Source: Piezodorus guildinii (Eukaryota; Arthropoda; Insecta; Hemiptera; Pentatomidae). Taken from it: DNA of 64,000 nt. The notes beneath the pieces were generated by a model. That model saw only the letters and a program-made list of their open reading frames with translations, did no database searches and had not been told where the DNA came from. This document shows, in pieces, positions 20,291 through 32,215 of the stretch. How positions within the stretch are numbered: position 1 is the stretch's first letter; every line of letters starts with the position of its first letter. A program made the translations under genes and the position numbers. The stretch covers positions 60,568,217 to 60,632,216 of the forward strand of contig CM041298.1 of the NCBI GenBank assembly GCA_023052935.1. Direction: 5' to 3'.

Positions 20291-21178
20291 TTTTATTTTA
20301 GAAACAATTCTTTATTGAGCAATATTACAATCTGTCCAATTTAGGATATTTTTATTAGGGATAAAGTACAACATTCATACTACATTCACACGATATATAC
20401 GAAACAATAAATTTATATAATAATAATACAATATAAATATATACAAAACAAAATATATAAAAAAGTCACTCATACCTATAAACAATTCACAAGCATACAG
20501 CACGTGAGTGGAGAATCTAGCCAATGCTAGACCTCCAATATACATTTTACAAGAGGTCTCGAGGCCACTGCCGTTTCAACCTTCTAGGAGGATGGTAAGG
20601 ATGTGTGGAGCTGGATAAGGATTGAGCTAGGGGATTAGGGTGATGGATAAGGTTCTGATGGAATTTAGAGAATTTTAATGGTATAAGGTCTAAAATAAAT
20701 GGAATATTTAGGTCGCGGTGTAAAAGGTATGGTTGGATACATAATAAGGAGCATTAACTATTGTTCGGAGGACTTTTGATTGGAAGGATTGAATGCGTTT
20801 GATGTTAGAAAATTTGGCTGTCCCCCACAGTTCAAGTCCGTAGGTCCAGATGGGTTTCAGTACTGTCTTGTATATTAGCAGTTTGTTCTCGATAGATAAT
20901 TTAGAATTTCTGTTCAGTAGTCTGTATAATTGTCCAAATCGTCGATTACGTTCTTGTCGTTTAAGTCTAGTATGCGGGTTCCAAGTTTGTCTTTTGTCCA
21001 GAAGGAAGCCAAGATACCGGACTGTGTCGGAGAAAGGAAGCGGAACTGGAGGGCAGGATTGTCTTCGAAGTGTAAAGGTGACACGTTTGCATTTGGATTG
21101 ATTGACATTGATTCTCCAGTTGTTACACCAGTCTTCAATTTGAGAAAGGTGCGTTTGGAGGCCTATAGATGCAATTTC
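20291..21178 (-). mobile_element. Jockey-like LINE, 5'-truncated, with 12-bp TSD
   Basis: Flanked by GGTCATTAAATT at 20279-20290 and 21179-21190, a perfect target duplication. The minus-strand frame (20708-21184) encodes the RT C-terminal half: CNNWRINVNQSKCKRVTFT, VRYLGFLLDKRQTWNPH, KPIWTYGLELWG and FQSKVLRTIVNAPYYVSN. The catalytic RT motifs are lost by 5' truncation, as is usual for target-primed insertion. The 3' UTR and an A-rich tail run to 20291. Confidence 0.92.
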
Positions 21179-21532
21179 GGTCATTAAATTAAGAATTGAA
21201 AATCAAGCTTGATTACAGAGGACTATATAAAATCTTATTGAATAAAATAATTGTATATTGCCAAAAATGAGGTATGACGTGAATACCTATGATATTTTGA
21301 GACCTTGCCTATTATTATTCTCTTATTATCTAATAGAAAAAACTTAGAGCTGCACTTATCTCGATCAACAATGTAAACAGAACAAATTCATCAGTTGTGC
21401 AAACGATTTTTACTAGTGTAGATGTTACGAACTATTTAATCATCGTTTCATATTTTGAAAATCAAACTTCATATTATCATTAATTCTGCATTGTTGTTCT
21501 TTATATAAACATTTCAGTAAATAGTGTGTAGG

Positions 21533-21820
21533 ATGGAGTCTGAACATGTGGTTTGTGTGATTTGTGGCCAAGAAACTGGTGAAAAAAACTGTATGATTTA
21601 TAGCGACTACGTTAAATAAAAGCAAATTAATCAATAAGTTAAGAAAATAAGAAAAGACAATAATTTAAAATTTAATGATATTTGTTTGCCAGAGGAAATT
21701 AACGAAAATACTGGTTACCATGTGAAATGTTACAAAAAGTTTCTTGCTGTGATGAAAAAATATCGCACGAGTGAATTATCAACTTCTTCTTTACCAATAT
21801 CACTAGTTATTTTTTATTAA
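21533..21820 (+). pseudogene. Zinc-binding N-terminal remnant of a transposase-like ORF
   Basis: The frame from ATG 21533 begins MESEHVVCVICGQETGEKNC and, after two in-frame stops, continues with LPEEINENTGYHVKCYKKFL. The CX2C ... HX2C spacing suggests a zinc-binding module. Decayed; family not recognised. Confidence 0.45.
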
Positions 21821-22079
21821 CTTCTATATTTTTTACTAGGTTTTATTCTTTAATTTTGCACTATACTTTTGGTTTGACTACGAGGCACAAATTTGATCAT
21901 TACTAAATATGACATGAATTATTAAATAATATTTAAAAAGAAGAGATTAATCCGAAGAATTTATTTGAATGTGATATACTCTTTATAATTAGAAATTGCA
22001 TCTAGAAGTTATTATTATATTATTTATTACTTTTAATAATTTTCATTTAATATACAATATATTATATGATGCAATTTAG

Positions 22080-22423
22080 TTTAAAAACTAATTTAGATTA
22101 CGTTAAAACTAATAAAATATATTGTATTTATCATTTTTATTTTTATTTCATGTCACTGGCACCATAGGCGTTCACGTAAGACCTCTTACTCGCAGGCCCT
22201 TAGCAGCTTTCCCCTCGCCTGCCGAGGTCTTATGTTATTCAAAACTGCCTATCATTGGACATATTTATTCTAATACGTTTAATCAAAAACATCCAAATTT
22301 TAGATATATAGGAGAAAGTTTATTTTACCTCATCAACTTTCAATTCATCTGGCACATACTTGTTGACATTGTAATCGCCTGTCATTTTTTTTTCAAGATT
22401 TACAATTAATAAATAAAGCTAAA
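22080..22423. repeat. Right terminal inverted repeat of the 2.6-kb element
   Basis: Inverse of 19832-20172 with scattered substitutions and a 6-bp ATTTTT-type expansion. Confidence 0.85.
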
Positions 22424-23756
22424 TGTCAACATTTATTGACAGGTGTGAATAAAAAAAAAATTGAAGATAAAAAAAAGCTTACAGAAACAAGTTTTTTTTT
22501 TTCTTATTTAAAAAATAAAGGAGCTGATGAAGGTGATGACTGACGTCTGCCAGGTCATGACTATTGCTCTTAGCATGCTATAAATCATAAGTAAATAAAT
22601 TTCTAACCTAACAGGAAAACCGTTACTCGGAGGGTTCGCTAGCTCTAGGGCTAATGTTGCTCGAACTCGTGTCCATACAACGATCTTGCTTCAATACGAC
22701 TGGTAGGTGACGATCTCTGGTAATTAGACGACAATCTCTGGTAGGACGACAATGTCTGGTGAATGGAAGACTCCTGGTAATTCGAGAAAACGGTGTCTTG
22801 ATCAGAAAAAAAAAAAAAAAAAGATGATGAAAGGGACACCTCACGGTAAACAAAAATTAAAAACGCTTGCTTCCAGGTAACTGGTTCGAATGGAACTCTC
22901 TAGAGGGCAGCAAGGGCACTGTCATCTTGCTAATTACTTTACTATTAATTAATACTATAAACATCAATAAAAAATATATATATTTAATTTTCATTATGTT
23001 CAGGCTCAAACAACCGGGGTGAGTAAAAGTCTTGTGTTTTTCTTGTTGACTTTTACCCCATTTATTCTCAATAACGTTAAATGTAGAGTCGACGTTAATG
23101 ATATACAATTACAATTATTGGCTTAAATAGCGCAATCGATGTCTTTGGAATATTTAGAAGGAATATAAATCGTCCTGAAGCAAAATCCAACTGCGTGGAG
23201 CCGAAAGAGTCCAAGTCAATAAGTTGTTGGTGGAGACTCGTTGAAACTTGATCCTGTATAAGCACTAGGTATAGCACTCTAGGCCTCTCCGTGTTTGCGT
23301 TTCTCTAAGGTTACCATTTGGGTCAATGGACCCATTTCACAAGTAGTGTTTGCCAACCCACTGAGTCCCTCTATATTTTCCACAAGGCAACATAAATTAA
23401 AGCGTCTAATTCTCTTCCATATGTTAAACTCATATCATATAAAGTCTGGTGCTTACAAAAAAAGCTTTTACCTAAGTTTTAGTAATGAAATTCAATGATT
23501 TCAAACGACTAAAAATATTTTGATTCTATTCAGTACTTACCAAAACTATATGATCCCTTTATATCATTCTCTAAGCTTCGGCTTCGCAAAAAAACAAAAA
23601 AAAAAAAAAAAAAACAAAAAAACAAAACAACAATCTTGTTTAGGTATTTGTTTAAAAGAAGAATCAAGACTTTTTATAGTTCGAATTTCACCAAAAATTT
23701 CAAAGCCGTTGAACTAATCCTGAAATTATTTAATATGAAGGGGAAGGTATCCTTAA
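22424..23756. other. Unassigned, possible solo LTR on the minus strand
   Basis: No coding frame holds up. At 22700-22790 short repeats of the type GACAATCTCTGGTA occur. Read on the minus strand, 23330-23000 has a TATTTAAG box, an AATAAA and a CACCCCGG stretch in LTR-like order, but TG/CA ends and a duplication are not clear. A poly(A)-rich block sits at 23588-23633. Confidence 0.25.
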
Positions 23757-23990
23757 CTAGTGGACTGCGTGGAGCTGTTTTGTAAAATTAGCAGTGGAGG
23801 TACGACGTTAAAAAGGAAGAAGGGCCTCGGACGACCATTAATGGTGGATACGTTTGGCATTCTACAGGAAACTGTTTTGTCAAATCCGTTTACTCGCGTA
23901 TTTGCCAGGGAGAGTGATATGTCGAAAGGTACTGTAAGTCGCCATCTATTCTCCATATGGAAAGTCAAAAAGAGTTATTTATTTATTTTT
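23757..23990 (+). pseudogene. Mariner transposase N-terminal fragment
   Basis: The plus-strand frame reads FCKISSGGTTLKRKKGLGRP, then a decayed helix-turn-helix ending in SKGTVSRHLFSIWKVKK, matching the SGDTSLK-GRP and STVSRHL-IGKVKK landmarks of mariner transposases. It stops abruptly at about 23985 where LINE sequence begins. Different in sequence from the mariner at 2365. Confidence 0.75.
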
Positions 23991-23999
23991 TGCTTTATT

Positions 24000-24530
24000 A
24001 CTCACTTACTGTTGGGCGTTACAGTCCCTGGAGGACCTGGGCCTCTGCCACCGTTCTTCCCCATGCCTTGCGATCTCCAGCGAGTTTCCTCCGATTTCCA
24101 ACTCCCATCCTTCTCAAATCCTCCTCCAAGTCCTCAATCCATCGTCGCCTGGGTCTGCCCCTTTTCCTAATAGCACAGAAGATATCAGGCTCTCCATACA
24201 ATTCTGTAAGTTCGGCGTTGCTTCTGATTCTCCACCTGTTTTCTTCTTTTGCGGCTCAAAAAATCCTTCTCAATAACCTCTTCTCCCAAACAAGTTGAGC
24301 TCTTCTGTTTTCTTTAGTTACGGTTCACGTCTCACTGCCATACATTACAACCGGTCTAATTATTGTTTTGTATAACAAGAGCTTTGCTTTCCTGGAATGG
24401 CTTTTATCGGAAAGCTTTTTGTAGGGCATAGAAACATCGGGTTCCTGCTACCATTCCTCCCTTAATTTCTACTTTTAAGTCATTCTTCTCCGTCACAACA
24501 CCTCCTAGGTACTTTTAAATTTAATTTTTT
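24000..24530 (-). pseudogene. RTE/Jockey-type LINE C-terminal fragment
   Basis: On the minus strand, several frames give GTRCFYALQKAF, then a decayed conserved region, then RKRGRPRRRWIEDLEEDLRR and KLAGDRKAWGRTVAEAQVLQGL, the final segment of many LINE ORF2 proteins. Frameshifts and stops throughout. It appears inserted in the mariner fragment, whose right half is absent. Confidence 0.75.
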
Positions 24531-26184
24531 GTTGGGAACATTGGTTTTCTTGAAGTAATCTGCAATTAGAAATTATTTTATATCGATTTAATCATATTCT
24601 TAAGTTTATTTGTCTTTTGTTTTTCTTCGATTATTTTGCTATTGATTGATAAATTGTAATGTTTTTAAATCTTGAAATTTCAAAGATAAAGTATACAGAA
24701 ATATTCAATGTTCTTGTTAAATGCTAATACTTTTATGGAGATTATTATAAGTTGAAATTGTCTTAATAAAAAGGGAACTGTGATTTAAGATCATCAAGAC
24801 ATGACTTAAAGAATAAAATTTATGGTGAAATTTGTGAATTAAGGTATTAAAAGAAGGTTGTGGTGTGGAAATTGAAGTTCTAAGGTCGGTGATGGGATTG
24901 TGGTCCATGATTTCGAATTCGGGTGCTATGGCGAAGTTTAGTAGGTGTTTTAGAAACATCCTTTGAAAAATATGGACTGTATGAAATTCAGTAACAAGTA
25001 ATTAAATGAAAATGAACTTAAATATGTAATGAAAAAATGACATTATATAAAACTGTACATATTTTAATTATTGTGTAGAAATTAATACTATGGGCTATTG
25101 TGTTAGAATTATTACGAACTATTGAAAATTAGAGAATAATTTATTAGAATTTGGAGGCTGATGATTAGAGGAAAAACCTGATCTGGTGATTTTCATGCTG
25201 TCTCTAGAAAGAGTGTTACTCTTTGGCCAGAGGAACTTCTTGATTTTTTTACTCCATGTTTGTGTAGAAGAACAAAGGAATATCAGGAAAAACAAATACA
25301 ATTAAAAAGGCTCACCCATCCAGAACCTGAAAATCGGTATTTTCTCTTGCTGTCGCTAGGGGAGTGATACTCTTTAAAAAGCCACGAGATGGCGGCATGG
25401 CCCCTTACATTACTTTCGGAACACGATGAAGACACGTGACTTGCGTCGAAACGTTGGTTAATAAATATTTACTAATGTTTTTTGACCTCCACCATTGCAG
25501 ATAATAAACCAAAATGACACACAATCAAAAGAAAAATCCATGTCAATGAAATTAATTATAAGCTTCTACGAAACTTTTAAAGTAACTTTAGGCAGGAAAT
25601 TGCTAAGTTCAGAAAATTTAGTTATATTATCAGCGAAAAACTGTTGTCATACGAAATTCATAAACCTTATAAACACCGACCATAATAGCATCCTAAAGAG
25701 ATGGGATCCCCAAGTTTCAAACCAACCGCGGAGGGAAAACCGCAAAATGGCACCGCAAAAGTTTCGAAGTTGATAATCTACTGTTTTAGAAGTCTCCGTG
25801 TAATGTTACAGGACATGACATTGATAAATGAGTTAACTAACACCAACTTCACTTAAATGCCGAGGTTCAGAGAGGAATGTCAAATTTGACAAATTATTGT
25901 CTCCTGAGATCAAATTTATGGTGTTTTTAAATTTTCCCGGATCCTTCACTTACAGCTTTATCAAATAAATTACAATTCTTCATTTTTTATAATTTAATTA
26001 TTAAAAAAAAATGCGAAGGTCCTATTTATTTGACAGATTGTTTTAAACAAGAAAAATAGTAAATCATTTAGTTTGCAGATTCAGGTTTCCTAATGGAGTT
26101 TGTAATTCAAGATAAAAAGTTAACGTGTTTGTAATAAAACAAATAAGCATATTTATAGCTTTTAGTGTAGTCATTTTTTTTTTT
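24531..26184. other. Unassigned stretch
   Basis: AT-rich, with two moderately GC-rich islands near 25310-25440 and 25690-25770. A 92-codon frame at 25495-25773 follows a CATTGCAG acceptor-like site, but I see no domain or codon-use support. A stem-loop with GAAACGTT is at 25425-25455. Confidence 0.3.
25425..25455 (+). other. Stem-loop followed by GAAACGTT (hammerhead-like)
   Basis: GATGAAGACAC and GTGACTTGCGTC can form an imperfect hairpin (GAC..C with G..GTC), followed by GAAACGTT and TAATAAATA. Same layout as the motifs at 2055 and 34488. Confidence 0.3.
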
Positions 26185-26700
26185 TTTTTTAACTTCATTT
26201 ATTGATTTGCACCTGTCAGCAGTATGTGACAATCAGCAAATAGGATGAAATAATTAACAAAATAATGACATGTCAGGCATAAGGAAGGACAGTACCCAGC
26301 AGCACGTCTTCTCGTCAGGTTTTTTTTATGTATGGTGTCCAGCATTTTTGATTTGATAGGTCTTTATTTTATGTCAGTGTGTTAATAAGGCTATTATTAT
26401 ATGATAAGGGGCCATTTGGAGTGTTCATAGCTTGAGTGAAGTAAGCGAGCTCTTGGAGAAGGCTCAAAAGGGGCTGAATAAGATTATTCAACCCTATAAT
26501 TATTTGGGATGAATTTTCACCTAAAGACGGCTGCTGTGGTAATTCTCTATTCATACCCGAGCCTGTTGGTTCGTTTTTGGAAGGCGGAAAAGCGTGGTCC
26601 CAATGGCTGGAGTGGTGGTTCCAGTGGCTGGAGTGCTGGTTAATGTTGTCGAGTTGGAGCTCTCAGCTGCTGAACTGGCAACTCTACCTTACCATTATCC
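26185..26700 (-). mobile_element. LINE fragment with 3' tail
   Basis: The tail TTTTTTAACTTCATTTATTG ... TGCACCTGTCAGCAGTATGTG at 26170-26240 is the inverse of the plus-strand tail at 50600-50660, so both are 3' ends of one LINE family. Upstream on the minus strand an ORF1-like segment encodes GSGMNRELPQQPSL and IIIGLNNLIQPLLSLLQELA, reminiscent of gag C-termini. The RT is missing between them, so this copy is internally deleted. Confidence 0.6.
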
Positions 26701-26935
26701 TGTTTTGGTAAGGTATTATTTCATCGTGTAATGGTAAACATCGTGGTCATCAATGAATCGCTCCTTAAATCGATTACTGAGGGAACGATTCAAAATCTAT
26801 CGAAACTGAAAATAAATCCGATATTGGTAGTGTCTTAAATTATTAAAACGTTTAAAACAATAATTTGCTATGTTAAAATCTATTTTTAAACCTTTTTTTC
26901 TTTCACTTACCTAAATATAGATTATAGTGTTTAAA

Positions 26936-27045
26936 TGTTGACTTGTTTGTCGATCTCACGAGCGCTATCTAGTGTCTTTTTGTCAACTATTTGCTCGGTA
27001 CATGGCCTCTTTTTAAATCAGGCCTTTTAAATTACTTGAGCAACG
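26936..27045 (+). repeat. Short dispersed repeat, copy 1
   Basis: Shares GTTTGTCGA-CTCA-GAGCGCTAT and GGCCTCTTTTTAAAT blocks with 30730-30835. Origin unknown. Confidence 0.55.
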
Positions 27046-27059
27046 TTAGCGTTTGTATA

Positions 27060-28370
27060 TGGTTGTTACTTTCACTTACCTATATATGGAATATATAGTA
27101 AGGGAAAGTATTGCGATCGTGAAAATTTTCGAATTCCAGTTTTCAACGGAAATGCACGTTTTAGGATCCCTGAATCCAAATGACCAAGTCCAGCAAAAAG
27201 TTCTGTTTTTTATCGGGTAGGGGAAAAATCTTCATGAGACGAAGGGCAACCTTCAGGCCACACAACAGGGTGAGATTCATACTCACTAAAAAAATACCTC
27301 CCAATTCGTCTTTCCCACCCCACGGAACCGCTGTCGAGCATTACTTCGCTGGGGGCTGAAGGGCTAATTGTCGGCTACTTTACTGGACATCTGATTAAGG
27401 CTATGCCAGTGCCCCGATTTTGCTCCTACGCTCCGAGCCTTCTGCCGATTTTCTCTTACCCGACTGCTTACCGAACCAACCTAGATGCTTCCTTTCTCTA
27501 AAGTTTTTCTCGCAAGTCTCCTAGGCAATACTATCATAGCTGTCTGTACTCCACCGTTTATCTCGCGAAGTGAATTCACCACAGAAATATCAGTGTTTTC
27601 GGCACCTTCTATTTGCAAAAAGGTGTGTGTATTTGGTAAGTCCACCGCGAAAAGTAAAAGTCCTGTAAAACTGAAATTTCATATTTAGGACAACTATACG
27701 CCCGAGATGTTATAAAAACTTTGTCATCAAAATCAGCTAACCAGAAGAGCAACTTTATATAATGCATTTTGCACCTGTTTACGATTTTCTCAATAACGGC
27801 TCAAACGATTTTAATTAAACTCGCTGTATACATGTAAAATTGGGCGGGCTTTAATATCATGTAGGTTTCATTCTGATAGAAATAGTCTGGCAGGTCTCAA
27901 ATGCCAATATTTTAAAGTTTCTTCTCCTAAAGTATCTTTAATTTTGTAGTTTTTATGAAATTTACCATAACATATGATTAGCATTGCTAAAATACAGGTA
28001 AATATATAAGTTGAACGAATTCGAAATCCAACTAAAGGAGAAAACTGCAAAAATGTTTAATTAATGCAATTTTATGTCTTTGAACTTAAGAAGAGTAATG
28101 GACATGTACAATATACCGTTCGAGTGCTAGAGATTTTAGAAAAAAATTATTATCTTATACATGCTATTGTAAAAGTTAACGGAAAGTGATAATAAGCCGA
28201 TAAAACAAACTGATTGTCTTATATAATAGTATAATATATTACTTAATAATTCACCTGTTTATATTAAAATCGAATGTAAATAATGATTTAACAATTTATT
28301 TTCGTTTCTAAAGTTTGGAAATTCTTGAATTGATATAAATGGCGGGGAGTAAGTAAAAATAGTGTGTTGC
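27060..28370 (+). repeat. Family X repeat, copy C, full length but interrupted
   Basis: Begins TTACTTTCACTTACCTATAT and ends near GTGTGTTGCGCGCACTAGAT. It contains all family landmarks in order and is interrupted at 27201-27614 by an R1-like LINE fragment. Without that insertion the unit is about 0.9 kb. Confidence 0.75.
27201..27614 (-). mobile_element. R1-like LINE fragment with 8-bp TSD
   Basis: Flanked by GCAAAAAG at 27193-27200 and 27615-27622. The minus-strand frame reads SVVNSLREINGGVQTAMIVL then LARKTLEKGSI and VRENRQKARS, the segment of R1-clade ORF1 just before its zinc knuckles, followed by a 3' UTR-like stretch. ORF2 is missing, so the copy is 5'-truncated or internally deleted. 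Confidence 0.7.
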
Positions 28371-28425
28371 GCGCACTAGATTTTTTTTTATTAGCATGTT
28401 TCAAAAACTAAAGGTGTCATTAACG

Positions 28426-28429
<4 letters not shown>

Positions 28430-28501
<72 letters not shown>

Positions 28502-28504
28502 TAA
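28430..28504. repeat. (TA)n microsatellite
   Basis: About 75 bp of TA dinucleotide directly before an R2-like LINE fragment. Any frame through it is fortuitous. Confidence 0.95.
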
Positions 28505-28727
28505 CAATGAAAAATATCAAGATTTGTGCAAGAAACTACGTCAATTCTATAAGCTGGAACATATCAAGGTATATCCGATAATAATCTCATCCAACGGTCT
28601 TATTCCAGACGACACTATTCTAGCAATTAAAAACTTAAAACTGCCCGAAAAGGTTCTGGAAGAAGGACAGAAAGCAGTTCTCCTCGGTACAGCCAGTATC
28701 ATCAGGAAATTCTTAAATATCGTTTAG
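28505..28727 (+). pseudogene. R2-like LINE C-terminal fragment
   Basis: The plus frame encodes EKYQDLCKKLRQFYKLEHIK, YPIIISSNGLIP and EGQKAVLLGTASIIRKFLNI, then TAG. It parallels the end of the minus-strand LINE at 4017 (YPIISSCNGLIP, AVVLETAATVRKILNI), so the two are related families. Confidence 0.8.
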
Positions 28728-29969
28728 TATTTTTTGCCTAGTCCTTGACTTTGGTCCGTGTAGATAAATATTCTGGTAAAGCCAAGAAAATTTGCAATAA
28801 AAGGAAATAATAAAAAGTTAACATTAACTTTTATTCGTAGGAATTAAAATATAAAAATTAAAACTTGGCTTTTATTTCGTTGAGATGAAAATAGAAGTTA
28901 AAACGTGACTTTATAATTCCAAGGTAAAATTTAATAGATATTTATTGAGTTTTATTCACTACAATCGGGAAATATGAGTTATTTTCGATCTATTTTTTAC
29001 CCGAAATCAATTTTTTGCTCACTTAATATTTACAGCTTTTACACACTTAATATTTAAATTTATATTAATAAATAAAATTTTTAGAAACAATTACTTATAT
29101 TTTAAATCGTCTTGGTTTCCCCTAACGAAAATCCTTTATACTTCCTTGACCTTACCGCTTATATATATTATATATATATATATATATTTGTTTTTTTGTT
29201 TTTTTTTAGCTGGATTCAATAGAAATGGAGAATCCTATCAAATCTGACCCTTTGTAGACTTTCCTGAACTGCAAACAGGTTTTGATTTTGTATTAAAGAT
29301 TTATACCATTCATGGCATATTTTAACCTGACTTGTCCTCCATATGATAATTTGTCTGGAACGCATGAATAGAAGAGGCGTATTGAAAGAATGAGAAGGAA
29401 AATATATTTTTGTGAGGAAGTGCCGTGACAGTGTTGATTTATCGTGAGGGAGAGAAGTCCTGATGATTCCGGTTAATTAATCTCCTTTAAGGGGAGACAA
29501 AGCCAGCGCTAGGCGAGTCCTCCATCCATCTCTCTCGGCTACCGGAGTCACTGTCCTGTCCTCATATTTTTATATAAAGTGGAGTTACGCATTTACAGTA
29601 GAAATATATTTTTTATATTTACTGTTTATAAATTGAACGTTACTTCATGCAGCTAATTATCGTCCGATTATCAACACAAAGTGATCTATTTATAAAACCA
29701 AAATGGAATAGGAAGTGTGAGAAGATTCAAGTGACGGTCATAAACCTTCTGATAAAACTTGATTCAGCTTCCATACTTTGAAGGCCCGCATCATTGATCG
29801 AACTTTGGTTAATAGACATTGTCTTACTATGTTTAAATCATTTAAGTCTGCCACACGAACCATATCGCCTCTATATAAAACACGATCAACTATTCATTCT
29901 TCATAATGGAACTGATTTAATTAATATTGTAAAAATATTTTTTTTTTTGTTCATTTAACGCTAATTAAA
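28728..29969. other. Unassigned stretch
   Basis: AT-rich, with an AT microsatellite at 29158-29187. A GC-richer patch near 29480-29560 (AAGCCAGCGCTAGGCGAGTC) may be part of an unrecognised retroelement. No frame supported. Confidence 0.3.
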
Positions 29970-30284
29970 AGGCGAGCTCGTGGCTAAGTGGCTACCGCGC
30001 TAGTCTCGTACGCTAAAGCTTGTGAGTTCGAAAACCAGTCCCGGCGGGATATAAGGATATATTATTTATAAGGGTATAATTTAATGGATATTCAATCACA
30101 GCCTCTCCCCCGGGTATGTGAGACCCGTCAGCCAAATGAAGGCCACTCACAAAAATAGGCGTAGGGATTGGTGATCCTACCTAAAAAAATTTCATCGAGA
30201 AACTTGGTAAGTACATTCTTTTTTAGAGATTACACCACACGGCCTAGAGCCTACATGGCCTGTCGCGCCAGAGAAAAAAAAAAA
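29970..30284 (+). repeat. tRNA-derived SINE, family A
   Basis: The head has an A box (TGGCTAAGTGG, about 29981) and a B box (GTTCGAAAACC, about 30034) at pol III spacing. The body contains GTGAGACCCGTCAGCCAAAT and GGCCTGTCGCGCCAG, then a poly(A) tail. The body matches the minus-strand copy at 50023-50326. Confidence 0.85.
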
Positions 30285-30334
30285 CAACCCAAATTTAAGT
30301 CGCAAATAGAATGATGTTACTCTGTGAGTCAAAA

Positions 30335-30530
30335 TTTTACCTAGCCAGGTATAATTAAGATAGGGATATTAAAAAAAGTACATTACATCGCACAGGCTCG
30401 GGGCCACCTCTGAACGTCCCTCAAAAGGACGGTATAATTAAAGATTTTTTACTCCCATAAAAAAAAATCTAGGGCCACTTGCCAGGTTTTAACCCGCAAC
30501 CTTGGGTATAGAAGGCTGTTATTCTCTATA
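30335..30530 (-). repeat. tRNA-related SINE, family B
   Basis: Reverse copy of the repeat at 33385-33615: TTTTTTACTCCCATAAAA, GGCTCGGGGCCACC and GGTTTTAACCCGCAACCTTGG (decayed B box) occur in the reverse order. Confidence 0.7.
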
Positions 30531-31239
30531 TAAGAATATAACACTGCTTTAGACATATAATAATACAAATGGAAATAAAGTCGATATTTAATATGAAATA
30601 TTTTTTTTCTCGCGTATTTGTTGTTAATTTACTTAATTTACACATCTTGATTTAAAATTAAAGCTTAGAATATAAAAAAAGCTATTCTTATCTTTCTTTC
30701 CGTACTGTACGTGTGAGAAATAGAAGAGTCTAAAAGTTGGCTTGTTTGTCGACCTCAGGAGCGCTATATATTACCTTTTTTGCCAACTCAATGGTCTGTA
30801 TTAGGCCTCTTTTTAAATTACATAAGCATCTGTTTAAAGTTACGTTTTTATGTCTTCCTATTTTGGCTAAAATATTTCAATTGTTTTTGTTGTACATAGT
30901 TATAAAGTTATAAGTGTCTTTGTAAATTGTTTGTCAATAATTAGAGGGAGACAAAAAATAAAAATTCTGTGAAGTGTTTTTTAGTCTAAAAAAAGGCAAA
31001 TAAAAAGGAAGGAAAGTTTTTACCAGTTTCAATTTCCATGAAAGTTACTTGATGAATAACGAAGAGAAAACTTGGAACTTCTAATAGGCCAGAAAAGAAT
31101 GTCAACATCCGAAGCTAATTTCAAAAACATGAATATATATATAAACGAAAAAAAAAAACGACGTTTTTTTTCTAGTATTTTAACACAAAAACACACTTTC
31201 ATGGCTTAAGCCAAAATACACAACATGCAAAAAATCAAC
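30531..31239. other. Unassigned stretch with short dispersed repeat
   Basis: AT-rich. 30730-30835 repeats the 26936-27045 segment. Nothing coding. Confidence 0.35.
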
Positions 31240-32215
31240 GTTGTCTTTGTTCGTCGTCCTACAAGACGGTCTCTGATGTATTTTTTCAAAGTAATGAATT
31301 GTATCTTACTGTGTAGTGCGATGCAATCAACTCAATTATATTCACAGGGTATAAGCTCCGTAATTCCGCGTTGTGCAACCTTCTAAACTCCCCAGTGGCC
31401 TCATCTCTCGTCAGACCAAATATTTTACGCAGTACCCTATTTTCGAAAACCTTAAGCCGCTGTTCATCCTTCAAAGTATGCGGCCACGTTTCACATCCGT
31501 AAAGGATCGTCGGAAGAATGATAGTTTTATAAATTCTAACCTTTAAGTTTTGAGACAAAAGTTGCGAGCCACGTAATTGAGCAACTGAATAATAACACGC
31601 ATTTCCCGGCTTTAACCGGGAATTCATTTCCTTCTGGATTTCATTTTTTCTTGTTATCATTGAACCTAAATACTTAAATTTCTCAACGTGTTCAAAAGTA
31701 TGCCCTGATATATCAATATCACCAAGATCCTCATCGTTTCTGCTACTAATCATATATTTCGGCTTATTGTTAGTTATTTCGAGGCCTATTTCTTTACCGG
31801 TTTTTATTAACGCTGTTGTATTTAGTTGTATAGTTTCCATTTCTTCACCTATCAGTACCAAATCATCGACGGATCCAAAACCGGAATTTTATCACCCATA
31901 TTTAAACCTTTCTCGGTACATATCACCTTTTATATGACATATTCTAAAACTATATTAAATAAAACAGGTGAAAGGGAGTCAACCTGTTTCAGACCTGATC
32001 GCACCTCAAATCTCTCGGAGTAATAATGACCGATTATAACTTTATGGAATGTTTCGACAAACACATCTCTACTAGGTTTATTGACTTTCTAGGTATTCCC
32101 TGTTCAATCATGATGTTATACAGCTTCTGACGGTCTATGGAATCATAAGCCTTTTTAAAATCGATATAAAGTTGATAAACAACACCGTTGTATTCGGACT
32201 TTTTCTCTAATAATA
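31240..32215 (-). pseudogene. RTE-like LINE reverse transcriptase, 5'-truncated
   Basis: The minus strand encodes VVYQLYIDFKKAYDSIDRQK (motif A, near 32190-32130), LFNIVLEYVI, then after a damaged catalytic region the long open frame 31286-31861 with EKFKYLGSMITRKNEIQKEM, YKTIILPTILYGCETW and ENRVLRKIFG. This is the RT thumb and C-terminal part of a LINE type common in insects. Frameshifts lie near 31860-32000; the 5' end stops at about 32215. Copies of the same family are at 41240-41880 and 47578-48480. Confidence 0.85.

Larger units (their letters stand above)
19832..22423. mobile_element. TIR element with 340-bp inverted ends
   Basis: 19832-20172 is repeated in inverse at 22080-22423 at roughly 93% identity by eye, beginning TTTAGCTTTATTTATTAATT. 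Between the arms are remnants of two coding pieces and a Jockey insertion; without the Jockey copy the element is about 1.7 kb. No clear target duplication flanks the inverted ends, so the true borders could differ slightly. Superfamily not recognised. Confidence 0.75.

Noticed and set aside
22623..22853. Overlapping 62- and 76-codon minus-strand frames
   Set aside because: Two registers over the same low-complexity DNA, a homopolymer-coded Phe run, no domain.
28396..28581. ORF through the TA microsatellite
   Set aside because: It is Tyr-Ile dipeptide coding from the microsatellite; the real signal in that place is the LINE frame at 28505-28727.
29970..30050. Functional tRNA gene
   Set aside because: A and B boxes are present, but there is no cloverleaf, and the segment continues into a repeated SINE body with an A tail.
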